Source: Anaeramoeba ignava (taxonomy: Eukaryota; Metamonada; Anaeramoebidae). From it: a stretch of DNA of 64,000 nucleotides. The position numbers and the translations under genes were made by a program. The DNA is taken from positions 496,001 to 560,000 of the forward strand of contig JAPDFW010000057.1 in assembly GCA_028826165.1 (NCBI GenBank). The letters are read 5' to 3'. This document shows, in pieces, positions 35,635 to 47,458 of the stretch. Positions within the stretch are counted from its first letter, which is position 1. Each line of letters opens with the position of its first letter. The notes under the pieces are model-generated. The model was not told where the DNA came from. It saw only the letters and a program-made list of their open reading frames with translations, and did not search any database.

Positions 35635-38600
35635 TTTAATTAGAAATCAAAATGTGGAAATTAAAAAGCAAAAACAAATTCAACAAGGTTTACTCAAACT
35701 TGATGAGATTTATTCAAATCCAAAAATGAAAGAGAATAAAAATTATCAAACTTTTCTTCTTGAAAAATCTGAAATCCAAAAAATAATAGGAAAAATTTCT
35801 GAAAAAATAATTCTTTTGGAACAATTATTAAATAAATTAGCAATAAATGGAAAAACAATTAATAATTTTCAAGCTCAAAATTCTGAACAAATTTCTATTC
35901 AAAAAGATCAACTAATTCTTCTTTTTTTAGTTTTAGATGAATGGGCAACAATTAAAAATCTTTCAAATAATGAAATGGGAAAAATTCCTTTAAAATTTTT
36001 GGAATTGGAACAAATTAGGGAATTTTCTGATGAAGAATTTTTGGAAGAATTGAGTTTAATTTTAGAACAAAATGAAACAGAAAAAAAAGAGATGAAGAAA
36101 CTTTTTGAAGAATTTGAAGGTGAATTTTAACACGAAAATTAAAACGAAAATTAAAACGAATTTAAAAACGAATTTAAAAACAAATTTTAAAACAAATTTT
36201 ATAACAAATTTTAAAACAAATTTAAAAACAAATTTTATAACAAATTTATAACAAATTTTAAAACGAAAATTAAAACAAATTTTAAAACAAATTTTAAAAC
36301 AAATTTTAAAACAAATTTTAAAACAAATTTTAAAACAAATTTTAAAACAAATTTAAAACAAATTTTTATAAAACAAATTTTTCAACAAATTTAAAAACAA
36401 ATTTTATTTAAACAAATTGATAAGTAAATTTTTTAAATTTAACAAATTTTTTAAATTTAATCAAAAAACGAAAATTAAAAAAACAAATTTTAAAACAAAT
36501 TTAAAACAAATTTTAGTATATTTTAAAATTTAATCAAAATTAAATCTAAATTCAACAATTTCAAAAAACTAAAAAAAGCGCTTGTTTTATTTAATTATGA
36601 TTCTCAATCAAGTGATGAAGTAAATTTAATCTAAATTTAATCTAAATTTAATCCAAATTTAATCAAATTTAATATAAATTTAATCCAAAATTAATATAAA
36701 TTTAATATAAATTTAATCTAAATTTAATCCAAATTTAAATTGATTTTTTTTTTAAATTCTTAGATTTCAATCACAAAAAGACAAATTGTTAATGTTTTTC
36801 AACAAAGGAAAGATGGTTGGTGTGATGTTAGTTGGAATAATTTAAGAGGATTATTTCCTGAAACTTTTTTGGAAATTCTTGAAGAATCTGAACAAGAAGA
36901 AACTTCTATTGTTTTAGACAATTATGAAGCACAAAATCCTGATGAAATTTCTATTCCATCAGGTCAAGTTGTAAAAATTATTAACAAAAGGGATGATGGT
37001 TGGGTTATTGTTGAATATGAAAATAAATATGGTTTCTTTCCAACTACTTTTCTATCAATTTATGAAAATGAAAATGAAAATCAAAATGAAAATGAAAATC
37101 AAAATCAAATTGAAAATCAAAATGAAAATGAAAATGAAAATCAAAATCAAATTGAAAATGAAAATGAAAATGAAAATCAAAATCAAAATCAAAATCAAAA
37201 TGAAAATGAAAATCAAAATCAAAATCAAAATCAAATCAAATGAAAATGAAAATCAAAATCAAAATCAAAATCAAAATCAAAATCAAAATCAAAATCAAAA
37301 TCAAAATCAAAATCAAAATGAAAATCAAAATCAAAATCAAAATCAAAATCAAAATCAAATTGAAAATCAAAATCAAAATCAAAATCAAAATCAAAATCAA
37401 ATTGAAAATCAAAATCAAAATCAAATTCAAAATCAAAATCAAAACCTAATTAAAGTGCAAAATGAAAATGAAAATCTTTTAAACAGAATTTCTGATTTAG
37501 AAGAATTAGTTAAAAATTTACAGATAGAGAAAGAAAAAAGAGAAAAAGAGCAAAGAGAAAAAGAACAGAAACAAAAAGAAAGAAAAGAGTTATTTCAAAA
37601 AAGAATTGTCGAAAAACCCATTTATTCATCAAAACAACTTAATTTAGATTTCTGGAAATTACTTGAAGTAGTAAATTCATTGAAACAAACAAATGACAAA
37701 TCTTCCCAATTAATTTCCACAATTTTTGAAGAAATCAAAAAAATTTCTCAACATAAACCATTTATTCAAAAACCAAATGAAAAAGAAAATGTTGAACAAT
37801 TTAAAAATCGAATCAGAATTCTTCAAAAAGAAAATGAATCACTTAAAATGAAAAATGAAGAATTAAATCGAGATAATATCCAAAAGAAAAATCAATTTGA
37901 GAAATTGATGAAAGAAAAAGAAGAAATAATTTTAAATCAAAATAAATCAAATCAATTAAATCAATTAAATCAATCAAATCAAAATAAATCAAATGAATTA
38001 AATCAATTAAATCAAATAAATAAATCAAATCAAAATAAATCAAATAAATTAAATCAATTAAATCAAAATCAATCAAATAAATCAAATAAATTAAATCAAT
38101 TAAATGAAAATAAATCAAATAAATTAAATGAAAATGAATTAAATGAAAATGAATCAAATAAATTAAATAAATCAAATGAATCAAATCAATTAAATGAATC
38201 AAATGAATTAAATGAAAATGAATTAAATAAATCAAATAAATTAAATGAAAATAAATCAAATAAATCAAATAAATCAAATAAATTAAATCAATTAAATAAA
38301 TTAAATAAATTAAATCAATCAAATGAAAATAAATCAAATAAATTAAATGAATCAAATGAAAATGAATTAAATAAATCAAATAAAAATGAATCAAATAAAT
38401 TAAATGAAAATAAATCAAATAAATCAAATGAATTAAATGAATCAAATCAATTAAATCAATTAAATGAAAATAAATCAAATAAATTAAATGAAAATAAATC
38501 AAATCAATCAAATAAAAATGAATCAAATCAATTAAATCAATCAAATGAAAATAAATCAAATGAATCAAATCAATTAAATGAATCAAATCAATTAAATCAA

Positions 38601-39245
38601 TCAAATGAAAATAAATCAAATGAATTAAATCAATTAAATGAATTAAATGAAAATGAATTAAATCAATTAAATCAATCAAATGAAAATGAATTAAATGAAT
38701 TAAATGAATCAAATAAATCAAATAAATTAAATAAATTAAATAAATTAAATGAATTAAATGAATTAAATAAATTAAATAAATTAAATAAAAATGAATTAAA
38801 TCAACCAAATGAATCAAATAAATCAAATAAATCAAATAAATCAAATAAATCAAATAAATCAAATAAATCAAATAAATCAAATAAATTAAATAAATTAAAT
38901 AAATTAAATGAAAATGAATTAAATCAATTAAATCAATTAAATGAATCAAATCAATTAAATGAAAATGAATCAAATAAATTAAATAAAAATGAATCAAATA
39001 AATTAAATGAAAATGAATCAAATAAATCAAATGAAAATGAATCAAATGAATCAAATGAATTAAATAAATTAAATGAATTAAATGAAAATAAATTAAATTC
39101 AATTATTTCACAAAGATCAAAAATTTCACTTTTACATAATTTTGAATCAACTAAAAAACATGTTTTTAACTCATTTTTAACAAATAATTTCTTATCAACA
39201 CAATTTAAAAATTCATTTCCTTTAAATTTCCAAATTAAAAAATAA
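35591..39245 (+). CDS. Second coiled-coil/SH3 protein with long Asn-rich tail, paralogue of the 31.9-kb gene
   Basis: The start at 35591 is chosen because it follows the TTTTTTCATTTTCATTTTTCC leader and because the N-terminal helix parallels that of the 31.9-kb gene. Exons: 35591-36119, 36579-36619, 36764 onward; all GT-AG and in phase. SH3-like units: FQAQNSEQISI...DEWATI...GKIPLKFL; LVLFNYDSQSSDE (tiny exon) ISITKRQI...DGWCDV...GLFPETFL; IVLDNYEAQNPDEIS...DGWVIV...GFFPTTFL. Then an NENQNQ tract with a frame change near 37220-37245, a coiled coil (LLNRISDLEELVKNLQ), and ~125 copies of a tripeptide S/L-N-K/E/Q. Probably a scaffold; the tail is prion-like low complexity. Confidence 0.75.
36120..36578 (+). 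repeat. AACAAATTTTAAA repeat-filled intron
   Basis: The intron between SH3 exons 1 and 2 holds AAAACAAATTTT units with a ~12-13-bp period. It starts GTGAAT and ends AAAAAAAG. Confidence 0.65.
37065..37445 (+). repeat. (GAAAAT/CAAAAT)n coding hexamer repeat with internal frame slip
   Basis: The Asn-Glu/Asn-Gln tract runs in the frame of the SH3 units until 37243. There a CAAATCAAATGAAAAT segment has two A residues fewer than the repeat rule, and the same amino-acid pattern resumes in the next frame. Confidence 0.8.
37925..39100 (+). repeat. 9-bp coding repeat: tripeptide (S/L)-N-(K/E/Q) array
   Basis: Units of T(C/T)AAAT(A/G/C)AA, interspersed with GAAAAT/AAAAAT, run for ~1.18 kb without a stop in this frame. 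Asn is fixed as the middle residue; the first residue is Ser or Leu and the third Lys, Glu or Gln. Confidence 0.9.
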
Positions 39246-39330
39246 TTTTTTTTTTATCAAAAAACAAAAATAAAAAATAAAAATAAAAATAAAAAACAAA
39301 ATTTTTTTTTTCTTTTTTTTTTTCTTTTTC

Positions 39331-39448
39331 TGAGTTTTGGGTGTCATTGTTCCATTGGGGAATCTTTAGCGTCATCCTCTTCAAAAGAGTCGGAGTGAGC
39401 TGGTATTTGAAAAAGATTCAAGGTTTTTAATCATCCACCCATTTCTCA
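39331..39448 (+). ncRNA. Candidate structured non-coding RNA
   Basis: This ~118-bp block is far richer in G and C than its flanks and has no useful open frame. It folds by eye into nested helices: GAG (39332-39334) with CTC (39445-39447) and TGGGTG (39338-39343) with CACCCA (39436-39441); GAATCTTT (39360-39367) with AAAGATTC (39412-39419); AGC (39368-39370) with GCT (39399-39401); and a terminal hairpin CTCTT-CAA-AAGAG (39377-39389). It lies between the SH3 and TAF8-like genes, flanked by A/T-only sequence. No known RNA class (tRNA, 5S, U1-U6, SRP, C/D box) is recognised, and the strand is not proven. Confidence 0.5.
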
Positions 39449-39527
39449 AATAAATTGAAAAATGAAAAAAAAAAATTTAAAAAAAAAATTTTTTCATTTT
39501 TTTCATTTTTTTTTAATAATAATAATA

Positions 39528-41007
39528 ATGTCAGATAATTTATTTGCTTCATTTATTGCTAAAAAAGTAATTGCTTATATTATTCAAAATAAAGGATATG
39601 AATCAATAGAACAATCTGCATTAGAAGTTCTTATAGAAATTATGGAAAGATGTATAAATTCATTTTGAAATTAAAATTAATTTTGAAATTAAAATTCATT
39701 TTGAAATTAAAATTATAATTAAAATTCATTTTGAAATTAAAATTAAAATTCATTTTAAAATTAAAATTATAATTAAAATTAAAATTAAAATTAAAATTCA
39801 TTTTAAAATTAAAATTAAAATTCATTTTGAAATTAAAATTCATTTTGAAATTAAAATTAAAATTCATTTTGAAATTAAAATTAAAATTAAAATTCATTTT
39901 GAAATTAAAATTCAAATTAAAATTAAAATTAAAATTCATTTTGAATTTAAAATTAAAATTAATTTTGAAATTAAAATTCATTTTGAAATTAAAATTCATT
40001 TTGAAATTAAAATTCATTTTGAAATTAAAATTAAAATTCATTTTGAAATTCATTTTAAAATTAAAATTCATTTTGAATTTAAAAATTAAAATTAAAATTA
40101 AAATTAATTTTGAAATTAAAATTCATTTATTGATTTAAAATTCAAATTCAAATTAAAATTAAAATTCATTTTGAAATTAAAATTCATTTTGAAATTAAAA
40201 TTAAAATTCATTTTGAAATTAAAATTCATTTTGAATTTAAATTCATTTTGTAAAGATATTGAAAAACTTGGCAGAGAAACAAAAATAATAACAGAACTTG
40301 GAAAAAGAACGAAATCTAATTTTAATGATGTTCAATTTGCACTTTTAAAATTTAAAACATCAACTCCCGATTTAGAAGATTTTGTTTGTCAAACAAATCA
40401 ACCAATTTTTGATCAAAAAATTCAATCATTTCCAATTCCTCAATCATCTTATAAATCAAAAAAACCAAAACCGATATCAAACTATAAAAGAAATCAAGAA
40501 GAAAATAATTTCAAAATGGATGAAGAAGAAAACCGAAGCAATATGATTGATAACGGACTTTTTGATAGAATAATAACATCAAATGATGAAAATATTTTAC
40601 AAAATGATGAAAATAATGAAAATCAATTAGAAAATGATGAAAATAATGAAAATCAATTAGAAAATGATGAAAATAATGAAAATCAATTAGAAAATGATTT
40701 GGATTCAAAACCAAAACTGATTCTTCCTTTTACACTTCCAGATTTTCCAAATCAAAATCATTTATCAGAAGATTTTATCAAAAATGATTTAAATGAAAAT
40801 TTAACTGAAAATTTAAATTCAAATTTAAATCAAAATGAAATTCAGAATTTTTTGGATCCAATTGATAAAATTTTACTTGATATAACAACTCAACAAGAAT
40901 TATTAAGAAAAACTGAGAAAAAAAAAACACATGAAGCTTTACAATTACGTCAAAATTACTTTAAAAATTCAAATGATTTAAATTATGGAAATGATCTTAA
41001 ATTTTAG
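39528..41007 (+). CDS. TAF8: TAF8-like histone-fold (BTP) TFIID subunit
   Basis: Two exons (39528-39651 and 40256-41007) give 291 residues. The splice restores the histone fold: exon 1 ends ALEVLIEIMER and exon 2 continues YIEKLGRETKIITELGKR, then SNFNDVQFALL. This matches the BTP histone fold of TAF8/TAF3. The Pro/Lys segment IQSFPIPQSSYKSKKPKP downstream resembles the TAF8 motif region. TAF8 pairs with TAF10 in TFIID, in the nucleus. The middle has three copies of an ENDENNENQL-type repeat. TAF3 is an alternative, but there is no PHD finger. Confidence 0.7.
39652..40255 (+). repeat. 0.6-kb repeat-expanded intron splitting the TAF8-like histone fold
   Basis: The intron (GTATAA...TAAAG) is built of TTTTGAAATTAAAATTCA units of ~18 bp plus AATTAA hexamers. 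Open frames through it on both strands come from repeat bias and are not genes. Confidence 0.8.
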
Positions 41008-41154
41008 TTTTGAAAAATAAATAACTTTTCATTTATTTGTTTCATCAAAAAAAAAATTAATAAAAAAAAAATTTAAATAAAATGATTTTTTTTATTTTCA
41101 TTTTTTTTTTCCTTTTTATTTTTGTTTTAAAAGAAAAAAAAAATATTTAATAAA
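41008..41154 (+). promoter_or_regulatory. TAF8-DOCK spacer with start-proximal motif
   Basis: The spacer is A/T-only with TTTATTTTCATTTTTTTTTT about 60 bp before the DOCK ATG. Nothing else is seen. Confidence 0.4.
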
Positions 41155-44100
41155 ATGAATCAAGCTGTTAGATTAATTGAACTTGAAAAAAGACCAAACC
41201 CTCAAAAAAATAAAATTAAAAAACCAATTTTTGATTACGAATCAGAAAAAAATTCAATTACTGTTAAAAAAGCAAAGTTACCTCTTTTATTTGAAATTCC
41301 AAAAGATGATATTCAAGTTTTAAGACTTGAAAGAGCTCATAGAACAACTAAAACTGAATTTACAAAAAAAGTAAGCTTTTTCCAAACTTTTAAAATTAAA
41401 AAAAAATTTTTTTTTTCTTTTGATTTGTTTATTCATTTTGTTCTTAATTAATTTAAATAGAGTGAAACAAAAGGAAAATTTCCTTTTATTACAACTAGTG
41501 TTTGTTACCACTTTCAAATTAATAAAAACTTTTCCTGATTCCTTTTTCCAAAATCTAAATTTAAATTTACAATTCATTTATAAAATTCATTTTAAAATTA
41601 AAATTAAAATTCATTTATAAAATTAAAATTAAAATTAAAATTAATATTAAAATTAATATTAAAATTCATTTATAAAATTTAAAATTAAAATTAAAATTAA
41701 TATTAAAATTTTTGAAAATTCATTTTGAAAAAATAGTCTGGAATTCAAAATAAAATTCCCGTTTATATGAGTGTCTGCTATAATATTTTCTATAAAAATT
41801 TCATTGTTATTCGAAGAAATTACCGAAATTCTTCATTATTAAATTTCCGAATTCCAAATTCTCTTCAATTAAAATTGGAAAATTTTGAAATTGATTTACC
41901 AAAACAACAAGCATTTTTAGAAAAAGAAAATTCAAATTTAAAACAACTCCGTTCACATAATTCACCCAGAATCAAGAAAAACAGTGAAGATCAAAAAATT
42001 GTTCGATTTGAAAGTCAAAATTCATCTGAAGATATTATTTCTTTGTCAAATAAATCAACTAACGATTTAATTGAGTTGGAATCAGATATAAAAGAAAAAA
42101 AGACTATGAATATTTTTGAATTATATGGAAAAAAGCAATTTCTTCAAGACTTTGGAGATTCAAGACAAAATATTGAACCATTTCCAGAAAATGAATTTTA
42201 TCGAATTATCGTTGAACCAAAACAATTACATTTTAATATTTCAAAACAATTTGAGCCTTTATTTTGTTCGATAGCTTTATACAATATTGCGAACAAAACA
42301 AAAGTTTCAGAAAATTTTTATTTTGAATTAAATCCTCCTTTAATTCGTCAAATGATTCCATCTTATGAAAAAGTTCATCCAACAACACTTTGCAAAAAAG
42401 CCATTTTCAAAATATCAAATCCGACTGAAGATATTGTTTTGATTATTCGGATTGATAAAGTTTTCCAAGGATCATATGGCAAAATTAGTAGTCCTTATTT
42501 AAAAAAGGTAAATAAGAAAAAAAAAAAAATCATTTAAAAAATAACAAAACAAAATTGAAAATATTTAAAAATTTGATTTAAAAAAAAATCAGAAAGAACT
42601 GAGCCAACAAGCAGTCGATAAATTATCAGCAAAAGCCTACAATTCTTGTATTGAATACGGCAAATTCAGACAACCTTTAGCTTGGGGTGGATTCAAATTA
42701 TTTAGCAAAGAAAGTGATTCAGGAATTCTTTATTCAGATATGTTTAACAAACAAGAATCACTTACAATGAAGCCGTTATATCAAATCAAAGATCTAATTA
42801 GCGAGCGTGAAATGCTTGATTTTTTACAAAGCGAAAATAGACTCAAAAAGAAGGAGAAGACAATTCCAGGTTCAATGTTCATGTTTGATATCGAAAAATT
42901 CCGAGAAACAGAATCAAATCTTGAATATATCATTAATCCTTCGCATGAATATGTCTCAGAAAATGAATTTGTGATTGATAATTATGGGAATACTTGGATT
43001 GATTTAAGAAAATTGCCGAATCAAACCCAAAACAAAATTCCAACAAGAGAAATTGAGGAGTTTCCTGATTCCGTTACTTTGGATACAAAGCTTTTTTATG
43101 TTAACAATCTCTATATTTACCCCAAATTATTCCCTCCAATCAAATTTTTATCTTTTGGAGTTCGAAATATTCTTGTCAGAGTTCGCTTCAAAGATAATGA
43201 CCACGATCTTGATGATGAAGGACTTCCTGTGTTTTACGGAAGATCAAATGAAACAGAGTTTGTGACTGAGCAATTCACTAAGATTTTATATCACGAAAAA
43301 AAGGTGCATTTCCATGATGAAATCAAAATGAAGTTGCCTTTGGAATTGAATAGCAACCACCACTTGTTGTTTTCTTTCTACCATGTTAATTTTAAGAAGA
43401 GGAGATTATCAGCCATTTTTGAAGAAATCGGCCATTCTGTTTTGGTGTTGTTTCAAGAAAATGCTATTATTCGAAAGGATTTTGCGTTGCCAATTTGCTT
43501 GAATTTGGGAAAGTTTAATTATTTATCTTCAAAGCAACTTCGTCAAAATCTTGGGTTTGAAAATGATTTTCAAGTGCAAATTAAGCTTGTGAGCACAGTT
43601 TATCCTCAAAATTTGAATATTGTCAATGTGTTTAAGTATTTTGCAAATGTTTCTTCACTTGCTGTTCTTCCTTCTTATATCGAATCTTTACAGAATTTAC
43701 GTGAAATGAATGATTTATCTCAAGATATTGTTAATTTTCTTCCTGTTTTATTTAATATTTTACTTAAATTTATTTGCAAGTCGTCACCCAAATTAAATTA
43801 TATTGAAAGATGTGATGAAGATATTAATTTTTATAAGGAATTAGAAAAGGATGAAGATGAAGATATTGAGACTAAAATAAAAAAAGAATTTGGACTTGAA
43901 ACTGAAACTAAAAAAAATGATGAAAAAAATAATGAAAATAATGAAAATAATGAAAATAAAAATAATAATGAAAATATGAAAATAATAATGAAAATCAAAA
44001 TAAAATTGAAATTGATATCGATATCGATATTGAAAAAGATGATTCAACCACAAACAAAAAACAAGAAACTATACAACCACAAACCCAAAAAAAACCTCAA

Positions 44101-47100
44101 TCTCCAAAAAAAGTTGATCAATTTTCACCTTTTAGATTTACACCAAAAAATTTTGGAGTTGAAACATTCAAAACATTTGCAAAACTTGTGAGATTAACAG
44201 AAAAATTGGAAAAACAAAATCAAACACACTTTCTTGAACGCTATGCACAATACATCTTTACAAACATGGAAAACACACACATTTACCCATTCCAAAAAAT
44301 CGTGAAATACTGGAACATTGTTCTTGAAAGCTTTAGCAACCAAAACATAAAAATTCGTTTTGAGGGAGAAGAATTCATCAAACCTGCATGGTTTTATTTT
44401 GAGTTAATTGCAAAATCAATGGTGATATTCCTTGAGCAGAGATCAATTCTCGAGAATAGCCAAACAAGATTTTCACGTTTTAGTCACAAATATTTCAAAT
44501 CACTTCTCAGATTGCTCCAAAATTTAAGCTTGCAAGTTATCAAATATTCTAGTATTGACATGTCAGTTGCAGATAAACTGAACAAATCGATCGGGCTTTT
44601 TATGAAGGATATTTTGGGTGTGATGGATATTGGAAGAGTATTTGATTTGATTCAATCATACATTAATTTTCTAACACATCGAAATAGTTTGAACGAGAAA
44701 ATTTTTGGATTGAAAACAAAATTTTTCCGGGTTGATTAGCGACTATGAGTTTTATATACAAGTAAATCTGCCTATTAAACTGTCATTTTCAAGAACAAAC
44801 ATCAATCTGAAATATATCACTCAATCACACTTCCTTTCTGGATCGATAATCAATCACGTATTCCAGGCTTTTGAAATGAAAAAAACAGGAGGAGTGATTT
44901 ACGATGCAGTGAATTTGATCAGGGATCTACTCTATTATCACTATGTGGATCCAAGATATCAAGACCCGGAATATCGCTCTCATATATGTTGTTTGTATCA
45001 CCCGTTCATCCTGTATCTCATTGACCGTATAGAGCTGTATCGAAACTACGATCTCGAGATCCGGCGAGATCTTCTTGCTTCAATGATATTTATTCTCCAA
45101 TCAATTGATAAAAAATACTTCTTTTCTTGGTGGAAATTCGAAACATCAAGAAGAAAATTCGTTTTCTTTGATCTGCTCAGACTCTGTCTTGACACCTTTG
45201 AATATATTGGAAAGGAAAAAATCAGCCGAACTCAAACTGTTGATAACAGCTTGATTTCTTATGATATTCTCAAAACAAACAACCAAGTCATGGAAGGTAC
45301 AAAGAAATACAAAAACGCCGCAAGGAAAAAAATATTCGACGCACACCAAGAAAAGACATCGCTATTGTCAAAAATGAATCACAAATTTCCGGACGCGATA
45401 ATGGAAAACGCAACTTTTAAGGAAATGATGTCACAAATGCAAAACAAATCTGGATTTTCTGTTGTGATTAATCCAGACTCGATAATCAAGCGAAACGCGA
45501 ATAAAGACCCAGCATTTGAAGGAAATTTATCAACACAGATTACACTGGGTGTGATTGGTGTTCTGGAAGAGGTTTTTGTGTGGGAAAGAAGTCAAAATAC
45601 GAACCAAAAAGACGAATTAATTGACGATCCAATTTTCAATAACATTTTCTCAGTGTTGATTTATCTTTTCGACAAAAACCTCTCTTATTCAGCAACATTA
45701 CAGCTTCTTGAAACAACAAATCTTTTCGTTGATCTGAACCAAAAAAGAATATTCACGGGAGACAACAATTTCATCTCTTTGCTGAGCCAGAAATTATATA
45801 GTAAAGTTGTGTATCAGAACATAGAAGTGCGCAATAAAGCAAATTTTTTGATCTACTTTTTACTGAAGAAGAACTACGAAAACACGGATGATATCTTGCG
45901 TATTCAAATACATTCGACAATTGCCTTTTCAAAGCTGATCGGAGATCCGAAGGAGTTCCGCAACGAGGAGCTTATCAGCGAGACACTTGTGTCAATGAAG
46001 TCTTATGCGCAAAGCGAAAAGCAGGTGAAAAACAAAGAGAAATTCACCAATCTCGTGATAATGCACTCGGAAGAGTTGAAAATGATTCTTGAAAACGGAA
46101 TCAAAATCAGAGAATGTGCAGATGATTCAGAAATCACGTCCGAACTTTATTACAAAATCGCAAACAGCTATCACAAAACACCCGAATTGCGTCTTGCGTG
46201 GCTGGATTCACTTTACCACTACAACCTCTCACACAACAACATCCTTGAATCCTTTGTGAATATTGTTCACATGCTAGCACTCATTTCTGAGTGTCTACTC
46301 TTCATGTATCCCGACAGAAAATGGCTTCCAAAAGGCGCGAGAAAATTCAACAAAATTTTCGCCTCTTGTCAAGAAGAAGTCATAAGCGGCGAGATCATCG
46401 ACATCAAGCGACTCAAGCAGATCCCGTCGTTTTCTGAAGAAGGGCTTGTCAAAATGCTCAATCAAGCAAGCAAAGACGCGAACCAATTCTTGTTCTTCGA
46501 AACAAAAACACAAATCGCAAAAATGCTCTTCAAAATTTACGAACACCAAAGAAACTATCATGCGCTCTCTGAAGGCCATCTGGAACTTAAGACTGTTTTC
46601 GAGGAACTTTCCGAAGAGATCCGCAACAACATGCCCAAACGTTTTCTTTCTTATTTTTACAGAATTGGTTTCTACGGCAATTTGTTCGAAGAACTCAACG
46701 GAAAGGAATTCATATACAGAGAGTCTGGCGAGAATCATCTTTTTGATCTCTCTGTCAAGTTCCGAGAAAAATACGAAACGCAGTTTGGAAAGGATATGTT
46801 CAAAATCATCGAGGATTCCAAAACGGTCGATCCAAATTCACTGGATCCCCAAAAAGCTTATATGCAGATTACTTCTGTCGAGCCTTATTTCACAAAGCAA
46901 GAGGTTTCCGAACGAATCACCATTTTCGAGCGCACAACAAACGCCAACAAATTCTTTTTTGAATCCGCATTCACAAAATCAGGAAAAAAGCTCGGCGCAA
47001 TGGAGGATCAGTACAAACGCTGCACAATTCTAACAACAGAAAAGACTCTTCCTTATCCTGTTAAGCGTGTTCTCGTTGTCAACAAGAACGAGACTGAACT

Positions 47101-47458
47101 TACTCCAATACAAGTTTGGACTGATGATATCCGAAAAAAGAAAAATTTGATCCATGGATTGGTCTCATCTTCTTCAAAAGATCACAAAAAAATTGAACCT
47201 CTTTTGGTTGGAACTTGTTTGCCTACTGTTAATTCAGGTCCCATTGAGATTTGCAGGGTTTTTCTTTCAAATTCAAAAAAATTCCCTGAAAATGATGTGA
47301 TTTTATTGAAAAAGGAATTTAAACAATTTTTGTTCAATTTAAATCTTTTGATTCAAATTCATGAACAAATTCTTCGTGATGATGTAAGAGAATTACATGA
47401 GCAAATCAAACAAGGTTATTCTAAGCTTTATGAGAGTTCCAAACATTATTTGATTTGA
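41155..47458 (+). CDS. DOCK-family Rho/Rac guanine nucleotide exchange factor (C/D-type)
   Basis: Exons 41155-41370, 41461-41499, 41737-42507 and 42593-47458, all phase 0, give ~1960 residues, a normal DOCK length. The DHR1 (C2) domain lies at ~43080-43560 (LYIYPKLF, NILVRVRFKDND, VFYGRSNETEF, FHDEIKMKLP). The mid region has the ARM-like block (LYHPFILYLIDRIELY). The DHR2 catalytic lobe is at the end (KAYMQITSVEPYF, ITIFERTTNANKFFFE, QYKRCTILTTEKTLPYPVKR, LTPIQVW). The VEPYF and QYKRxTILTT signatures are strongest in zizimin-type DOCKs. It activates Rac/Cdc42 GTPases at membranes. Two one-base frame breaks occur, at ~43975 (AAT repeat) and ~44716 (CGGG run). Confidence 0.92.

Noticed and set aside
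37065-37445. Telomeric or centromeric repeat
   Set aside because: The hexamer CAAAAT encodes Asn-Gln in frame with neighbouring protein domains and has no G-rich telomere character.
37843-39102. 419-residue minus-strand open frame of IHLIYLI repeats
   Set aside because: It is the reverse complement of the tripeptide array in the SH3 gene; the repeat lacks stops in this frame by composition, and it has no start motif and no domain.
39331-39448. tRNA, 5S rRNA, U6 or SRP RNA
   Set aside because: No A/B boxes, cloverleaf, 5S internal control region, U6 ACAGAGA or SRP helix 8 motif is present.
34055-44740. Genome-wide programmed +1 frameshifting (Euplotes type)
   Set aside because: The breaks need different shifts (+1 and -1), lie at no common slippery codon, and in RCL1 must occur before the stop. 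TERT, NAT10, Rab, SmB and VPS9 have none.
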